A stretch of 64,000 nt of DNA from an uncultured Pseudomonadota bacterium (GCA_903876765.1 CAIRBH010000003.1:20921-84920), one strand, 5' to 3'. Positions 7,448 to 18,143 are shown, counted from the stretch's first letter. Made by a program: numbers and translations. The notes: a model not told the origin generated them from the letters alone.

Positions 7448-9040
7448 ATGTCACTCGCACATTCTCTTCGTCAGCGGCGCAAGTCGCTAAAAATGACACT
7501 GCAAACACTGGCCACGCAAGTGGGCGCAGATGCTGGCAATTTATCGCGCATTGAACGTGGCGAATTAGGCATTAGTGAAACACTGTTGCGTAAAGTAGCG
7601 GCGGCGCTAGATTGCAGCCCAGCCTATTTGTACGCACAAAGTGAGCTTAACCCAGCCCATTTGAGTGCAGCAGCGCATGGCTCTGCCCCCGCCTTAACAT
7701 ACATACAGCCCAATAATGCCAAAGATTTTGTGCAATGGTTTCGCTCTGCTACGCCTTATATTCACGCATTTGGTGGGCGCACCTTTGTCATTGCTTTTGG
7801 CGGGGAGGTGGTGGATGAAAAACAATTTGTTGCACTATCACACGACTTAAACCTGCTGGCCAGCCTAGAAGTGCGCCTAGTATTGGTACACGGCGCACGC
7901 CCGCAAATTGAGCAGCGCTTAAAGCGCGATAAATTAAATGCTAAATATGTCCTCGGCCTGCGCGTGACTGATGATGCAGCAATGGAAGCCGTTAAAGAGG
8001 CGAATGGCGCAATTCGGGTAGAAATAGAAGCGTTACTTTCTATGGGGCTGGTCAACTCGCCGATGGCGGGCGCAGATATTCGGGTGGCCAGTGGCAATTT
8101 TGTCACAGCAAAACCCATGGGCGTGCGCGAAGGGGTTGATTTGCAGCATACTGGCGAAGTACGCAGAATAGATGCCGTCGCCATACAAAAGCGCTTAAAT
8201 GAAGGTGAATTAGTCTTGTTATCGCCGCTGGGCTATTCGCCAACGGGCGAAGCCTTTAACTTAAGTTTAGAAGATGTGGCGGTGAGCGCGGCCATTGCAC
8301 TAGATGCAGATAAATTGATTTTCTTGATGGATTCTGCTGGCGTGCATAATTTACGCGGTGAGCTACTGCGTGAAATGACCGCAGAAAAGGCCAAAAACTT
8401 GCTGCGCAATGTCAGTGAAAACGAGCAAGCAATCAATGTGTCAGAAGACGTGAATTACTATCTACCAGCTGCGGTCCGCGCTTGTGAGCAGGGCGTTGCA
8501 AGGACGCATCTTATTTCGCGCCATATTGATGGTGCAATTATACAAGAGCTGTTTACCGTTGAAGGCATAGGCACTATGGTCACAGAGCTAAGCTTAGAAA
8601 GCATGCGGCAAGCCCATATTGACGATGTTGGCGGTATTTTAAAACTGATAGAGCCACTAGAATTAGAAGGCTTTTTAGTTAGGCGTGGGCGAGAGCGCAT
8701 AGAAATGGAAATTAATCATTTTTATGTGATGGAACATGGCAACCGCGTGATTGGCTGCGCGGCACTTTATCCGTTTGTTGCTGAGCGTACCGCTGAATTT
8801 GCCTGCCTAGCCATAGACCCCGCCTACCGTGGCGCAGGGCGTGGTGATAAATTATTTTATTACTGTGCCAATCAAGCCAAAACACTAGGCTTTAAAAGCT
8901 TATTTTGCCTGACCACCCGCACCGAACACTGGTTTTTAGAGCGTGGTTTTATCGAACAAAATGTAGAAAAACTGCCCGCTGAAAAACAACAACTTTATAA
9001 CTATCAGCGTAAATCTAAAGTTTTTAGCAAAACCTTATAA
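7448..9040 (+). CDS. argA: N-acetylglutamate synthase ArgA with N-terminal XRE HTH domain
   Basis: A 530-residue fusion. Residues 4-65 (LRQRRKSLKMTLQTLATQVGADAGNLSRIERGELGISETLLRKVAAAL) form a full XRE/HTH_3 DNA-binding domain. A short linker follows, and from about residue 91 a complete ArgA: FVQWFRSATPYIHAFGGRTFVIAFGGE begins the amino-acid-kinase-like arginine-sensing domain. The C-terminal GNAT acetyltransferase domain has FACLAIDPAYRGAGRGDKL as the acetyl-CoA loop. The ArgA part alone is about 440 residues, the usual family length. It makes N-acetylglutamate, the first step of arginine synthesis. argB follows 60 bp downstream. The start has no strong ribosome site. One uninterrupted frame argues against an assembly artefact. 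Confidence 0.93.
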   Translation: MSLAHSLRQRRKSLKMTLQTLATQVGADAGNLSRIERGELGISETLLRKVAAALDCSPAYLYAQSELNPAHLSAAAHGSAPALTYIQPNNAKDFVQWFRSATPYIHAFGGRTFVIAFGGEVVDEKQFVALSHDLNLLASLEVRLVLVHGARPQIEQRLKRDKLNAKYVLGLRVTDDAAMEAVKEANGAIRVEIEALLSMGLVNSPMAGADIRVASGNFVTAKPMGVREGVDLQHTGEVRRIDAVAIQKRLNEGELVLLSPLGYSPTGEAFNLSLEDVAVSAAIALDADKLIFLMDSAGVHNLRGELLREMTAEKAKNLLRNVSENEQAINVSEDVNYYLPAAVRACEQGVARTHLISRHIDGAIIQELFTVEGIGTMVTELSLESMRQAHIDDVGGILKLIEPLELEGFLVRRGRERIEMEINHFYVMEHGNRVIGCAALYPFVAERTAEFACLAIDPAYRGAGRGDKLFYYCANQAKTLGFKSLFCLTTRTEHWFLERGFIEQNVEKLPAEKQQLYNYQRKSKVFSKTL

Positions 9041-9061
9041 GCAAATTTTAGTTACAATTAG

Positions 9062-9985
<924 letters not shown>

Positions 9986-9986
9986 A

Positions 9987-10631
9987 TTGGCGCAGCAAAG
10001 CCACGCTAAAGTCTGGATTTTTGACCTAGACGATACGCTGCACAATGCCTCAGCTCACATCTTCCCGATGATGAATCAGGCCATGACGCAATACATCATG
10101 GAATCGCTGGTTTTAGATGAAATAGCAGCCCATAGATTGCGGCAACATTATTGGCGCGTCTATGGGGCAACGCTAAAAGGCTTGATGCGTCACCATGGTG
10201 CCGACCCCCACCATTTTCTAAATGAAACGCATAAATTAGACGACTTGCCTGACATGGTACTTGCAGTAAAACGCTTACGGCATATGCTAAATAGCCTTAT
10301 AGGAAGAAAGTTAGTGTTTACCAACGCGCCACGTAACTATGCATTACGGGTGCTAGCCCTACTAGGTATTAGCGATTGTTTTGAGTTGGTATTTAGCGTT
10401 GAATCCACCAAATTTCATGCCAAACCGTCAGTGCGTGGCTTTCAATTGTTGCTCAAGACCATCAAAGTAAAAGCCAGCGATTGCATCATGCTAGAAGACA
10501 ATTTGGCGGCTTTAATGACGGCAAAAAGATTAGGCATGAAAACGATTTGGATAAGCAAAAAGTTACAAAAACCAAATTTTGTTGATTATCGATTAACTCA
10601 CGTGTTAGCACTTACTCACCTTCAGTTATAA
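9987..10631 (+). CDS. HAD-family pyrimidine 5'-nucleotidase-like phosphatase
   Basis: A 214-residue HAD hydrolase. The nucleophile motif is WIFDLDDTLHNA (D13, D15), motif II is LVFTNAPRNYALRVLALLG, and motif III/IV is CIMLEDNLAALMTAKRLGMKTIWIS. This matches the Sdt1/phosphatase group annotated as pyrimidine 5'-nucleotidase. It starts with TTG one base after the argB stop; no ATG precedes the catalytic motif, so a start near here is required. The tight spacing puts it in the argAB transcript. The substrate is uncertain. Confidence 0.88.
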   Translation: MAQQSHAKVWIFDLDDTLHNASAHIFPMMNQAMTQYIMESLVLDEIAAHRLRQHYWRVYGATLKGLMRHHGADPHHFLNETHKLDDLPDMVLAVKRLRHMLNSLIGRKLVFTNAPRNYALRVLALLGISDCFELVFSVESTKFHAKPSVRGFQLLLKTIKVKASDCIMLEDNLAALMTAKRLGMKTIWISKKLQKPNFVDYRLTHVLALTHLQL

Positions 10632-10675
10632 TTTCTACTCATAGAGTTAAAACCACAATTAGCGAGGAGCAAAAA

Positions 10676-11239
10676 ATGGCAGGCGAACGCAAACAGCAAA
10701 TTTTAGAAACGCTAGCGAAAATGTTAGAGTCTCCTAAACGCGAAAAAATTACCACAGCCTCACTCGCAGCAAGACTAGACGTGAGTGAAGCCGCGCTGTA
10801 TCGTCACTTTGCCAGTAAAGCGCAAATGTTTGAAGGCTTAATAGTCTTTATAGAAGAAACCATTTTTGGCCTCATCAACAAAATCAGCACGGAAGAACCC
10901 GATGGCCAAAAACAAATTCAACGCATTATTTCTATGCTGCTGGTATTTGCCGAAAAAAACCCTGGCATGGCACGTGTGCTGATTGGCGATGCGCTAGTCA
11001 ATGAAGATGAAAAATTACTATTACGCATCAATCAAATGAACGATAGGATAGAAGTCACACTCAAACAGAGTCTGCGTATTGCTGAAACGCAAACTGGGCA
11101 TAAAGTTGATGCGGAAGCGCAGGCCAACTTGATGCTTTGTTATGTGATAGGTCGCTGGCATCAATTTGCTAAAAGCGGTTTTAAACGCAAACCTATGGAA
11201 TTTGTACAACAGCAAATGACATCACTGATTAACCACTAA
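10676..11239 (+). CDS. slmA: Nucleoid occlusion factor SlmA (TetR family)
   Basis: A 187-residue TetR-fold protein. MAGERKQQILETLAKMLESPKREKITTASLAARLDVSEAALYRHFASKAQMFEGLIVFIEETIFGLI closely follows the SlmA N-terminus, including the HTH SEAALYRHFASK. SlmA binds chromosomal sites and stops FtsZ ring formation over the nucleoid, which links it to the dcw cluster in this window. A GAGGAGC ribosome site precedes the ATG. It follows the HAD gene by 44 bp. Confidence 0.93.
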   Translation: MAGERKQQILETLAKMLESPKREKITTASLAARLDVSEAALYRHFASKAQMFEGLIVFIEETIFGLINKISTEEPDGQKQIQRIISMLLVFAEKNPGMARVLIGDALVNEDEKLLLRINQMNDRIEVTLKQSLRIAETQTGHKVDAEAQANLMLCYVIGRWHQFAKSGFKRKPMEFVQQQMTSLINH

Positions 11240-11262
11240 ACACCGCATAGAGGGGACGCAAC

Positions 11263-11487
11263 TTGCAAGGAACGATATTTGGTTTTACAGAAGTGCAGAT
11301 TACCGATTTTGGCATGACCTACGGCGTAGGCGGCCTAATGCTACTCATGATATTTATTGTAGGCCACCTTGCTTGGGAGTCCAAGGCCGGGAAGTTTGGC
11401 ACCTTTGCCTTGTTTCTGGGGCTGACCTTTGGCATGGTAGGCTATGTGGCAAAATACATTATCAAATTCAAACTAGGCATACATTAA
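11263..11487 (+). CDS. DUF2788 small membrane protein
   Basis: A 74-residue protein with two predicted membrane helices (YGVGGLMLLMIFIVGHLAW and FGTFALFLGLTFGMVGYVAKYII), matching DUF2788. Function is unknown. The start is a TTG at 11263 preceded by GAGGGG, a good ribosome site; no ATG occurs before FGMTYGVGG, which is too far in. It lies 23 bp after slmA and is probably co-transcribed. It converges with cca, separated by only 12 bp. Confidence 0.85.
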   Translation: MQGTIFGFTEVQITDFGMTYGVGGLMLLMIFIVGHLAWESKAGKFGTFALFLGLTFGMVGYVAKYIIKFKLGIH

Positions 11488-11499
11488 AACCCCTAATCC

Positions 11500-12720
11500 C
11501 TAGCCCCTGATTCCTAACTCCCGCTTCACCGCCTCTAATCTAGCGGCAAATACCGCCGCCTTAATCTGCTCGGGCTCATTATAAACGCTAGCTACCGCAC
11601 CAGCATCCACATTGATCGCCGCCATCAATACTTTTTCTAATAGCTCTGCTGCTGGCGTTGGGTGGTTTTCTAAGCCAGTTCTGCCTCTAGAATCTGCTTC
11701 ACTCGCTAGCAAAAAATCCTTAAACCTTACTGGTTGGCGTATCGCATCCAGCTCAATCAAAAAGTCCAGCAATGTACTGGGTTTCATCTGCATGACTTGA
11801 TGCAGCTTGCCATGGTATTTAGCCACTACCTGCGCCAGCTCTTTGCAGTCATTAGGCACTCTTAAGCGCTTACATAGCTCTTTAACAAGATAAAGGCCGC
11901 GTGCTTCATGCCCTATATGTTGAGGTAGTGATTCGGCAGGGGTGATGCCCTTACCAAGATCATGCATCAGCGTGGCAAAGCGCACCGCTAATGAATAATG
12001 TTGTCGTGCCGCATAATCAATAGCTAACATCACATGCAGCCCTGTATCAATTTCTGGGTGATACGCTACGGGCTGCGGTACACCCCACAGTTTATCCAGC
12101 TCAGGTAGTATTTTCTGCAATGCCCCACAAGCCCTTAGTACCTCAAACATACGACTGGGCTTATCTTCCATCAGGCCTTTGGCCAACTCTTGCCATACCC
12201 GCTCGGCCACCAAGGCATCCACCTCGCCAGCTGCTACCATTTGTTGCATGAGCTCAATGGTGGCTGGCGCTATTGAAAAGTCTTGAAATCTTGCTGACAG
12301 CCTTGCTGCGCGTAATATTCTGACGGGGTCTTCGGCAAACGCCGCGCTCACATGACGTAAGGTTTTAGAATGAATATCAGCTAAACCGTTAAAGGGGTCT
12401 ATGAGCTTGCCTGTGGCGTCTTTGGCGATGGCATTGATGGTTAAGTCACGACGGGCTAAGTCTTGTTCTAAGGTCACGTCAATTGATGCGTGCACCACAA
12501 AGCCTTTATAGCCTTTGGCAGTTTTGCGCTCGGTACGGGCTAAGGCATATTCATCATGGGTTTTGGGATGCAAAAATACTGGAAAATCTTTACCAACAGC
12601 CTTAAAGCCAGCGGCTATCATTGCATCTGGCGTGCTACCGACCACGACGAAGTCTTTATCTTTTACTGTAAGGCCAAGCAGTTCATCGCGCACCGCACCC
12701 CCAACTAAATAAACTTGCAT
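11500..12720 (-). CDS. cca: CCA-adding tRNA nucleotidyltransferase with HD domain
   Basis: A 406-residue enzyme. The nucleotidyltransferase head has YLVGGAVRDELLGL and KDKDFVVVG with the catalytic acidic pair, then LARRDLTINAIAKD and the nucleotide-recognition region EDPVRILRAARLSARF. The C-terminal half has an HD phosphohydrolase motif (FATLMHDLGKGITP), as in gamma/betaproteobacterial multifunctional CCA enzymes. It adds or repairs the CCA end of tRNAs; the HD domain adds phosphatase/phosphodiesterase activity in characterised members. The next gene upstream is 13 bp away on the same strand. Confidence 0.97.
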   Translation of the reverse strand: MQVYLVGGAVRDELLGLTVKDKDFVVVGSTPDAMIAAGFKAVGKDFPVFLHPKTHDEYALARTERKTAKGYKGFVVHASIDVTLEQDLARRDLTINAIAKDATGKLIDPFNGLADIHSKTLRHVSAAFAEDPVRILRAARLSARFQDFSIAPATIELMQQMVAAGEVDALVAERVWQELAKGLMEDKPSRMFEVLRACGALQKILPELDKLWGVPQPVAYHPEIDTGLHVMLAIDYAARQHYSLAVRFATLMHDLGKGITPAESLPQHIGHEARGLYLVKELCKRLRVPNDCKELAQVVAKYHGKLHQVMQMKPSTLLDFLIELDAIRQPVRFKDFLLASEADSRGRTGLENHPTPAAELLEKVLMAAINVDAGAVASVYNEPEQIKAAVFAARLEAVKRELGIRG

Positions 12721-12733
12721 GGCAACAGCCTAT

Positions 12734-13681
12734 TTACCTAGCAGCCGCACGCCGAAAGCGATCGTAAGCGCCCCGTGACGTTTCATCGAGCAAATATTGG
12801 GGAATGATGGTTTCTAGCGAGCTTGGCGTTATATTTAATAGTGCTGGCAAAGTTTGCTCGCTAACACTATCAACCTGCATAGAGAGAATATTGTCGCGCG
12901 ACATCAATTGAATGGGCAACAGCTCCATCATCCAAGCTTGTGCATAAGACAAGCCATCCGTTAAGCCTATGATAGGCCGCTGAATCTGTAGCGTATCCAT
13001 CACTGCCTGCACCAGCTGACGAAAGCGATACACCTTAGGGCCAGCTAATTCATAAGTTTGGCCATAACTCGCCCGATTATTCAGACATGCCACAAAGCAG
13101 CTGGCGACATCTTCTACCCAAATCGGCTGAAATTTAGCATTGGGCTTAGCTAACATGACTAGCGGCATGACTTTGACTAGGCTTGCAAACAAGTTAATAA
13201 AACTATCGCCCCGACCAAAAATAATGGACGGTCTAAAGATAGTGATATTCAACTCTGCCGAATATGCCAGCAGTGCCGCCTCACCGGCTGCTTTAGAGCG
13301 TAAATACTGGCTGGGGGCATTTTTATCTGCGCGCAAACTACTCATGTGTACCAAGCGCTTAATATGCAGGTCTTTGCAAATGCCAGCTAATTGCGCTGGC
13401 AGCGCATGGTGCATGTCGTTAAAGCTTGTGCGACGGCTTTGATGCAAAATACCTAGCAAATTAATCACCGCATCTACCCCTGCTAGGGCACTAGTCAAGG
13501 CTTGTTTATCAAGCACATTGCATTCAAGCACTTGCACTTGGGGCAGTAGCAGTAAATTTTTAGCATGATCTTTGCGCCTTGTAAGCACCTTAACGCTGTA
13601 ACCCGCAGTGGCCAATTTAGCGACTATGGCACTGCCAACGAAGCCTGAACCACCTAATATACAGATTTGTTTTATGAGCAT
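12734..13681 (-). CDS. NAD-dependent epimerase/NDUFA9-like short-chain reductase
   Basis: A 315-residue atypical short-chain dehydrogenase. The N-terminal Rossmann motif is ICILGGSGFVGSAIVAKLATAG; VINLLGILHQS and LVHMSSLRADKNAPSQYLRSKAAGE follow, then FRPSIIFGRGDSFINLFASLVKVMPL and FQPIWVEDVASCFVACL. These are typical of complex I NDUFA9-like proteins, whose bacterial role is unclear; many are grouped as NAD(P)H-binding epimerases. Since the complex I genes are not here, a role in respiration is only a family association. It is the likely first gene of a unit with cca. Confidence 0.85.
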   Translation of the reverse strand: MLIKQICILGGSGFVGSAIVAKLATAGYSVKVLTRRKDHAKNLLLLPQVQVLECNVLDKQALTSALAGVDAVINLLGILHQSRRTSFNDMHHALPAQLAGICKDLHIKRLVHMSSLRADKNAPSQYLRSKAAGEAALLAYSAELNITIFRPSIIFGRGDSFINLFASLVKVMPLVMLAKPNAKFQPIWVEDVASCFVACLNNRASYGQTYELAGPKVYRFRQLVQAVMDTLQIQRPIIGLTDGLSYAQAWMMELLPIQLMSRDNILSMQVDSVSEQTLPALLNITPSSLETIIPQYLLDETSRGAYDRFRRAAAR

Positions 13682-13728
13682 GGCTATCCTAAATCATTAA
13701 TTGTTATATTTTGGCGCTTCATTTGCAC

Positions 13729-15708
13729 TCACTCGAGTGCAACAGCTTCCTCAACCTCTAATTCTGGCTGACCCGTACCTGGGATCATACCTAAGCGTGA
13801 CTTTAAAGTTTGGATCTTAATACTGTTATTTTCAGCCACCAAGCGCGGCGCATAAATTTGTGCGTTGGCCATCACTTTTTGTACATAAGTTCTGGTCTCA
13901 GCAAAAGGAATAGTCTCAATATAAATAGCCGCTTCTAAGGGTTCAGTTGCCATCCATTGTTTGGCTCTGCTAGGGCCTGCATTATAGCCCGCCGTTGCCA
14001 TCACGGTTTGGCCTGCCATCAAATCTAATACGTAGCGCATATAGTAAGTGCCAAACTCAATATTGGTATTCAATTCATGGATCATATTGTTGCTATAGAC
14101 ATTCAAGCCCATGCGTTTTGCTACCCATTTGGCGGTAGCTGGCATCAATTGCATCAGCCCTGCCGCGCCGACACCAGATTTTGCATAATGGATAAAATGG
14201 CTTTCTTGCCGAGTAATGCCATAGACCCAGGCTTCATCAATACCCGCATCTTTGGCCGAGCTGCGGAATAGGTCGCGGTATGGCGTTGGATAACGCAAAT
14301 TAAAATTATGCGTGAGTTTGGTGTTATCAGCAGTCTTAATGGCAATGTCATACCATTTTTGCTGCATGGCATATTCTGCCGCCGCTAATAGTTGCTTATC
14401 ATCAAATTGGCGCGTGGCCCAAGCCCATTCCAATTTAGCTTCCCAGCGCATATCCAAGCGCTGTAGCTCTAGCACTCGCATCATCGCCGTTTGACTGGCT
14501 ATGGCGTTGACTTCTGTAGCAGTCACTTTGTAGTCAACTGCGGGGTTAGTCATCATACTGTCTAGCTCTTCTGCCGCGAGTAGGCCGTAATAATGCCGCT
14601 CTGTTGAAAGCTTGCTGAATATAGCATTGGCTTCTAAGGCATGACTGGGCTCATTTTGCGCAGTTTCTTTAAGTGCTCGCGCCCGCCAATAACGCCAAGC
14701 GCTTTCTTCTAACTGTTTGGCTGGCATCGCTGATGTCGCTTTCAGTACGGCCGCCCAATCTTGAGCGCGTAGCGCAGCACGGACTTTCCAAGCCTGTTGG
14801 GCGTTATCCAAAACCACACCCTCAGCTAGCGCATAATAATTGAGCGCCTTAGGTTGGTGATGTCGCGCGGCATGGTAAGCGATGCGCCCCCAAGCAAAAG
14901 CCCGATTTTCTGTGCTAAACAGATTTTGCACGCCTGTTAGTGTGCTGATGGCGTCATCTAACTTGCTTCGTGCCAGCCTATCTAGGGCATATAAATTGAC
15001 CTCTGCGCCAAAGCGCGTTTTAAATGGGGCGGTTTTTTTATCCAGCATGACTTGTGGTAATTGATTAGCCCTATCTAGCAACTTAACTGCGGCAGGGTCT
15101 ATATTGGCTAAGCGAGATATCACACTTTTGGCTAAACTGAGCTTATCGTCTTGTAAAGCCAGTCTAAATCTGGCCCAAATATCCTCTGGGCTTAATTCGC
15201 CGCTGTTTTGTAGTGCATCAAAAACTGCATTACAGTTACTAGGCAGATCGGCGCTGGTCATCCACAAGGCTTTAACTTGCGCCGTCACTGCGATATCCCC
15301 TAATTGCTGATGACCGAGCAAAGCATAGCATTGCACTACTAGATCATCTTGCTGATAGAACGCCAGCTCATCAAAAAATGCAGCCCAATTTTGTTGTTTA
15401 GCTAATTTTTTTAGCCATTCGCCGCGCAGACGTTCCACAAAGGGCATATCTATAGATTGCGCTAAGAAATTTTGCACTTCTTCATCTCTGGCTTTATCTA
15501 GTTTAAGCAACATCAGCCAATATTCTGCATAAGGCGCTAACAAATATTGTTGAGTTTTAAGCTGGGTAACATCCTCAGTCAGGGCAGCTTCATTTTTTGC
15601 GCTGTAAGAAGCGCGCGCATGTTGAAACAAAGCTTGATCAGATAAGGCAAATGCCTGACCTGATATTAAGATAGCGACTAGCGCTAATGTAAGGCGAATA
15701 TACTTCAT
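13729..15708 (-). CDS. Soluble lytic murein transglycosylase
   Basis: I take the internal ATG at 15708, not the track start at 15735: it begins a clean signal peptide (MKYIRLTLALVAILISGQAFA) and has AAGGG a few bases upstream. The mature protein has a long helical superhelix region and a C-terminal SLT domain: WVYGITRQESHFIHYAKSGVGAAGLMQLMPATAKWVAKRMG with the catalytic Glu in RQESHF, then ATAGYNAGPSRAKQW and the FAETRTYVQKVMANAQIY signature. About 659 residues, as in Slt70. It cleaves peptidoglycan glycan strands in the periplasm. It follows lpxC by 45 bp. Confidence 0.94.
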   Translation of the reverse strand: MKYIRLTLALVAILISGQAFALSDQALFQHARASYSAKNEAALTEDVTQLKTQQYLLAPYAEYWLMLLKLDKARDEEVQNFLAQSIDMPFVERLRGEWLKKLAKQQNWAAFFDELAFYQQDDLVVQCYALLGHQQLGDIAVTAQVKALWMTSADLPSNCNAVFDALQNSGELSPEDIWARFRLALQDDKLSLAKSVISRLANIDPAAVKLLDRANQLPQVMLDKKTAPFKTRFGAEVNLYALDRLARSKLDDAISTLTGVQNLFSTENRAFAWGRIAYHAARHHQPKALNYYALAEGVVLDNAQQAWKVRAALRAQDWAAVLKATSAMPAKQLEESAWRYWRARALKETAQNEPSHALEANAIFSKLSTERHYYGLLAAEELDSMMTNPAVDYKVTATEVNAIASQTAMMRVLELQRLDMRWEAKLEWAWATRQFDDKQLLAAAEYAMQQKWYDIAIKTADNTKLTHNFNLRYPTPYRDLFRSSAKDAGIDEAWVYGITRQESHFIHYAKSGVGAAGLMQLMPATAKWVAKRMGLNVYSNNMIHELNTNIEFGTYYMRYVLDLMAGQTVMATAGYNAGPSRAKQWMATEPLEAAIYIETIPFAETRTYVQKVMANAQIYAPRLVAENNSIKIQTLKSRLGMIPGTGQPELEVEEAVALE

Positions 15709-15753
15709 GGCACGCCCTTTTTGCTGACTAGCCATTAAAAGCTAGCTGGTAAA

Positions 15754-16683
15754 TTAATAAATCGGTTGTAATAATCTTAGTTTTTCTTGCGTCAAATAGG
15801 TCGCTGTAGCGTCTTGCTGATGGTCAAAAGTCACGTATTCCCAAGCGCTAGCATCCTGCATCAGCGCTCTGATGAGTTGATTGTTGAGCGCATGGCCAGA
15901 TTTATACGCCGAAAAAGCGCCTAAAATGGGATGGCCTAACATATACAAATCGCCAATCGCATCGAGTATTTTATGTTTAACAAATTCATCGTCGTAGCGC
16001 AGGCCGTCAACATTGAGCACGCGATATTCATCTAACACTATGGCATTATCTAAACTACCGCCGCGCGCTAGGCCATTTGAGCGCAAATATTCAACCTCAT
16101 GCATAAAGCCAAAAGTGCGCGCACGGCTGATTTCTTTAATGTAAGAATCCGCAGCAAAATCTATGCTGACATGACTGGCTGACTCTTCAAATACGGGGTG
16201 ATTAAACTGTATGGTGAAATCAATCTTAAAGCCTTGATAGGGCTCAAAACGCACCCATTTATCGGCATCAATCACTTCAACCAGTTTTTTTATACGTATA
16301 AATTTTTTAGCGGCAGCTTGCTCAGCTATCCCCGCTTCTTGCAACAAAAACACAAACGGCCCCGAACTGCCGTCCATAATCGGTATTTCAGAAGCGTTGA
16401 CTTCAATATAAATATTATCTATGCCTAAGCCAGCAAGCGCAGACATAATATGTTCAACAGTAGCCACGCGCGCGCCATTGGCCTCCAATGCAGAACACAT
16501 ACGGGTATCTTGCACTGCATTCGGGCTGGCTAAAATTTCATTGGGTTGAGGCAGATCAACCCGCTTGAAAACTATCCCAGTGTTGATTGCAGCAGGGCGC
16601 AGGGTAAGAGTAACCTTTTCGCCGTTGTGCAAACCAACGCCAGTGGCGCTAATCGCTTTTTTTAATGTACGCTGCTTTAACAT
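15754..16683 (-). CDS. lpxC: UDP-3-O-acyl-N-acetylglucosamine deacetylase
   Basis: A 309-residue zinc deacetylase of normal length. [31 protein letters not shown] begins the first domain; [18 protein letters not shown] gives the first zinc His and [22 protein letters not shown] gives the second His and Asp plus the fatty-acid region; [11 protein letters not shown] holds the catalytic His. It performs the committed step of lipid A synthesis in the cytoplasm. It lies 156 bp after ftsZ, the usual end of the proteobacterial dcw cluster. Confidence 0.97.
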   Translation of the reverse strand: MLKQRTLKKAISATGVGLHNGEKVTLTLRPAAINTGIVFKRVDLPQPNEILASPNAVQDTRMCSALEANGARVATVEHIMSALAGLGIDNIYIEVNASEIPIMDGSSGPFVFLLQEAGIAEQAAAKKFIRIKKLVEVIDADKWVRFEPYQGFKIDFTIQFNHPVFEESASHVSIDFAADSYIKEISRARTFGFMHEVEYLRSNGLARGGSLDNAIVLDEYRVLNVDGLRYDDEFVKHKILDAIGDLYMLGHPILGAFSAYKSGHALNNQLIRALMQDASAWEYVTFDHQQDATATYLTQEKLRLLQPIY

Positions 16684-16713
16684 CTTTAGTTTCAGTATCC
16701 CTCATCACAAAAC

Positions 16714-16748
16714 TTTAAGCTTATTTTCAGGCTAAATTTAAGCTTAAA
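16714..16748. repeat. Direct repeat TTTAAGCTTA upstream of lpxC
   Basis: TTTAAGCTTA occurs at 16714-16723 and 16737-16746, 23 bp apart; the second copy lies in the 12-bp palindrome TTTAAGCTTAAA. It lies in the 156-bp gap between ftsZ and lpxC, just upstream of the lpxC start. It may be a protein-binding site for a separate lpxC promoter or chance in AT-rich DNA. Confidence 0.3.
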
Positions 16749-16839
16749 AATCAAGCAAATAGTAGCATATCTATTTTGCTCATCAGTGCAAGCCAGATGA
16801 CTTTATTTATCTAGTGATGCTCAAGCCTGAACCTTGTTG

Positions 16840-18018
16840 TTAGTCTGCTTGTTTGCGTAAAAATGCAGGGATATCATATTCATCAACCCCAGACATTTTC
16901 ATCGCTTCTACTTGCGCACGACGGCTATTGGAACCAAACACTTGCGGTGTGTCATCACTAGCGGCAGACTCAAACCCAGCACCCGCAACATACACAGGCT
17001 GATTAGTCGTGCCATCACGCACAATTTGTTGTGGTACTAATACCGGTTTTTGTGGGCGGCGTGCTGTGCCCGTTAAGCCTGTCGCTACCATAGTCACGCG
17101 CAAGCCATCACCCATCGCCTCATCAAACACATTACCGACTATGACTGTTGCATCATCGGCAGTAAAGGCTTTAATGGTGTTCATCACATCATAATACTCT
17201 TTCATTTTGAAAGAAGCTGAGGTTGTAATATTGACCAATACGCCGCGGGCATTTTGTAAATTAACACCTTCTAGCAATGGGCTTTCTACCGCCTGTTCTG
17301 CGGCAATACGAGCGCGATCTGGTCCTGTGGCAATTGCTGAACCCATCATCGCCATACCCATTTCACTCATCACGGTGCGCACGTCGGCAAAGTCAACGTT
17401 GACCAAGCCTGGGCAATTAATGATTTCGGCAATGCCAGACACGGCATTATGCAACACATCATTGGCCGCCCTAAACGCCTCCAAAAATGGCACATCCTCG
17501 CCTAAAACTTCCATGAGCTTTTCGTTAGGAATCACAATCAATGAATCCACATACTTAGACAATTCTTCTAAGCCATCTGCCGCCACTTGCGTACGTTTAC
17601 CTTCAAAAGCGAACGGCTTTGTGACCACGGCTACCGTTAAAATACCCATTTCTTTTGCCACTTGAGCGATCACTGGCGCTGCCCCTGTACCTGTGCCGCC
17701 ACCCATACCAGCGGTAATAAACAGCATGTCCGCACCATCAATTAATTCTGCAATTGCGTCACGATCTTCAAGCGCTGCTTCACGGCCAATTTCTGGCTTA
17801 GCACCTGCACCTAAACCTTTGGTCATGGCGATACCCATTTGCAAGATGGTTTTTGCTTGGCTTTTTTTCAAAGCTTGCATATCCGTATTAGCGCAAATAA
17901 ATTCCACGCCACCGACATTTTTTTCTATCATATGCGCCACTGCGTTGCCGCCGCAGCCGCCTACACCGATCACCTTAATGACGGCCTCTTGCGAACTTCT
18001 TTCCATAATCTCAAACAT
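16840..18018 (-). CDS. ftsZ: Cell division GTPase FtsZ
   Basis: The start is set at 18018, not the track 18090: [21 protein letters not shown] begins there with AGAGGAGAT upstream, giving 392 residues, the usual length. The tubulin signature [20 protein letters not shown] is present, with [11 protein letters not shown] and the T7 loop [15 protein letters not shown] for GTP hydrolysis. A short linker follows, then the conserved tail [15 protein letters not shown] that binds FtsA, ZipA and SlmA. It forms the division ring. The 122-bp gap after ftsA may hold its own promoter. Confidence 0.98.
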   Translation of the reverse strand: MFEIMERSSQEAVIKVIGVGGCGGNAVAHMIEKNVGGVEFICANTDMQALKKSQAKTILQMGIAMTKGLGAGAKPEIGREAALEDRDAIAELIDGADMLFITAGMGGGTGTGAAPVIAQVAKEMGILTVAVVTKPFAFEGKRTQVAADGLEELSKYVDSLIVIPNEKLMEVLGEDVPFLEAFRAANDVLHNAVSGIAEIINCPGLVNVDFADVRTVMSEMGMAMMGSAIATGPDRARIAAEQAVESPLLEGVNLQNARGVLVNITTSASFKMKEYYDVMNTIKAFTADDATVIVGNVFDEAMGDGLRVTMVATGLTGTARRPQKPVLVPQQIVRDGTTNQPVYVAGAGFESAASDDTPQVFGSNSRRAQVEAMKMSGVDEYDIPAFLRKQAD

Positions 18019-18114
18019 TGTGTATCTCCTCTTTTTTAAAAAAATGTAGTGTATAGCCCTTAATTTCCCGCAGTGAATTGATGCTCGCAACTCACCCCAT
18101 AAACAAAACTAATG

Positions 18115-18143
18115 ACCAACTACCAACTAACGCCTACCAACTA
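18115..18143. repeat. Short ACCAACTA repeats in the ftsA-ftsZ gap
   Basis: ACCAACTA begins at 18115, 18122 and 18136, positions that fall on a 7-bp grid. They run across the ftsA stop codon region into the gap before ftsZ. On the transcribed strand this reads TTAGTTGGTAG and partial copies. Function is unknown; it may be simple slippage. Confidence 0.35.

Noticed and set aside
7448-7650. Idea that the HTH part is a separate small gene ahead of argA
   Set aside because: No stop or new ribosome site occurs between the HTH and the ArgA domain; the frame is continuous.
17207-18049. Long plus-strand ORFs opposite ftsZ (and similar ones opposite mur, fds and other genes)
   Set aside because: They are shadows of strong coding frames with no domain, ribosome site or hydrophobic pattern of their own.
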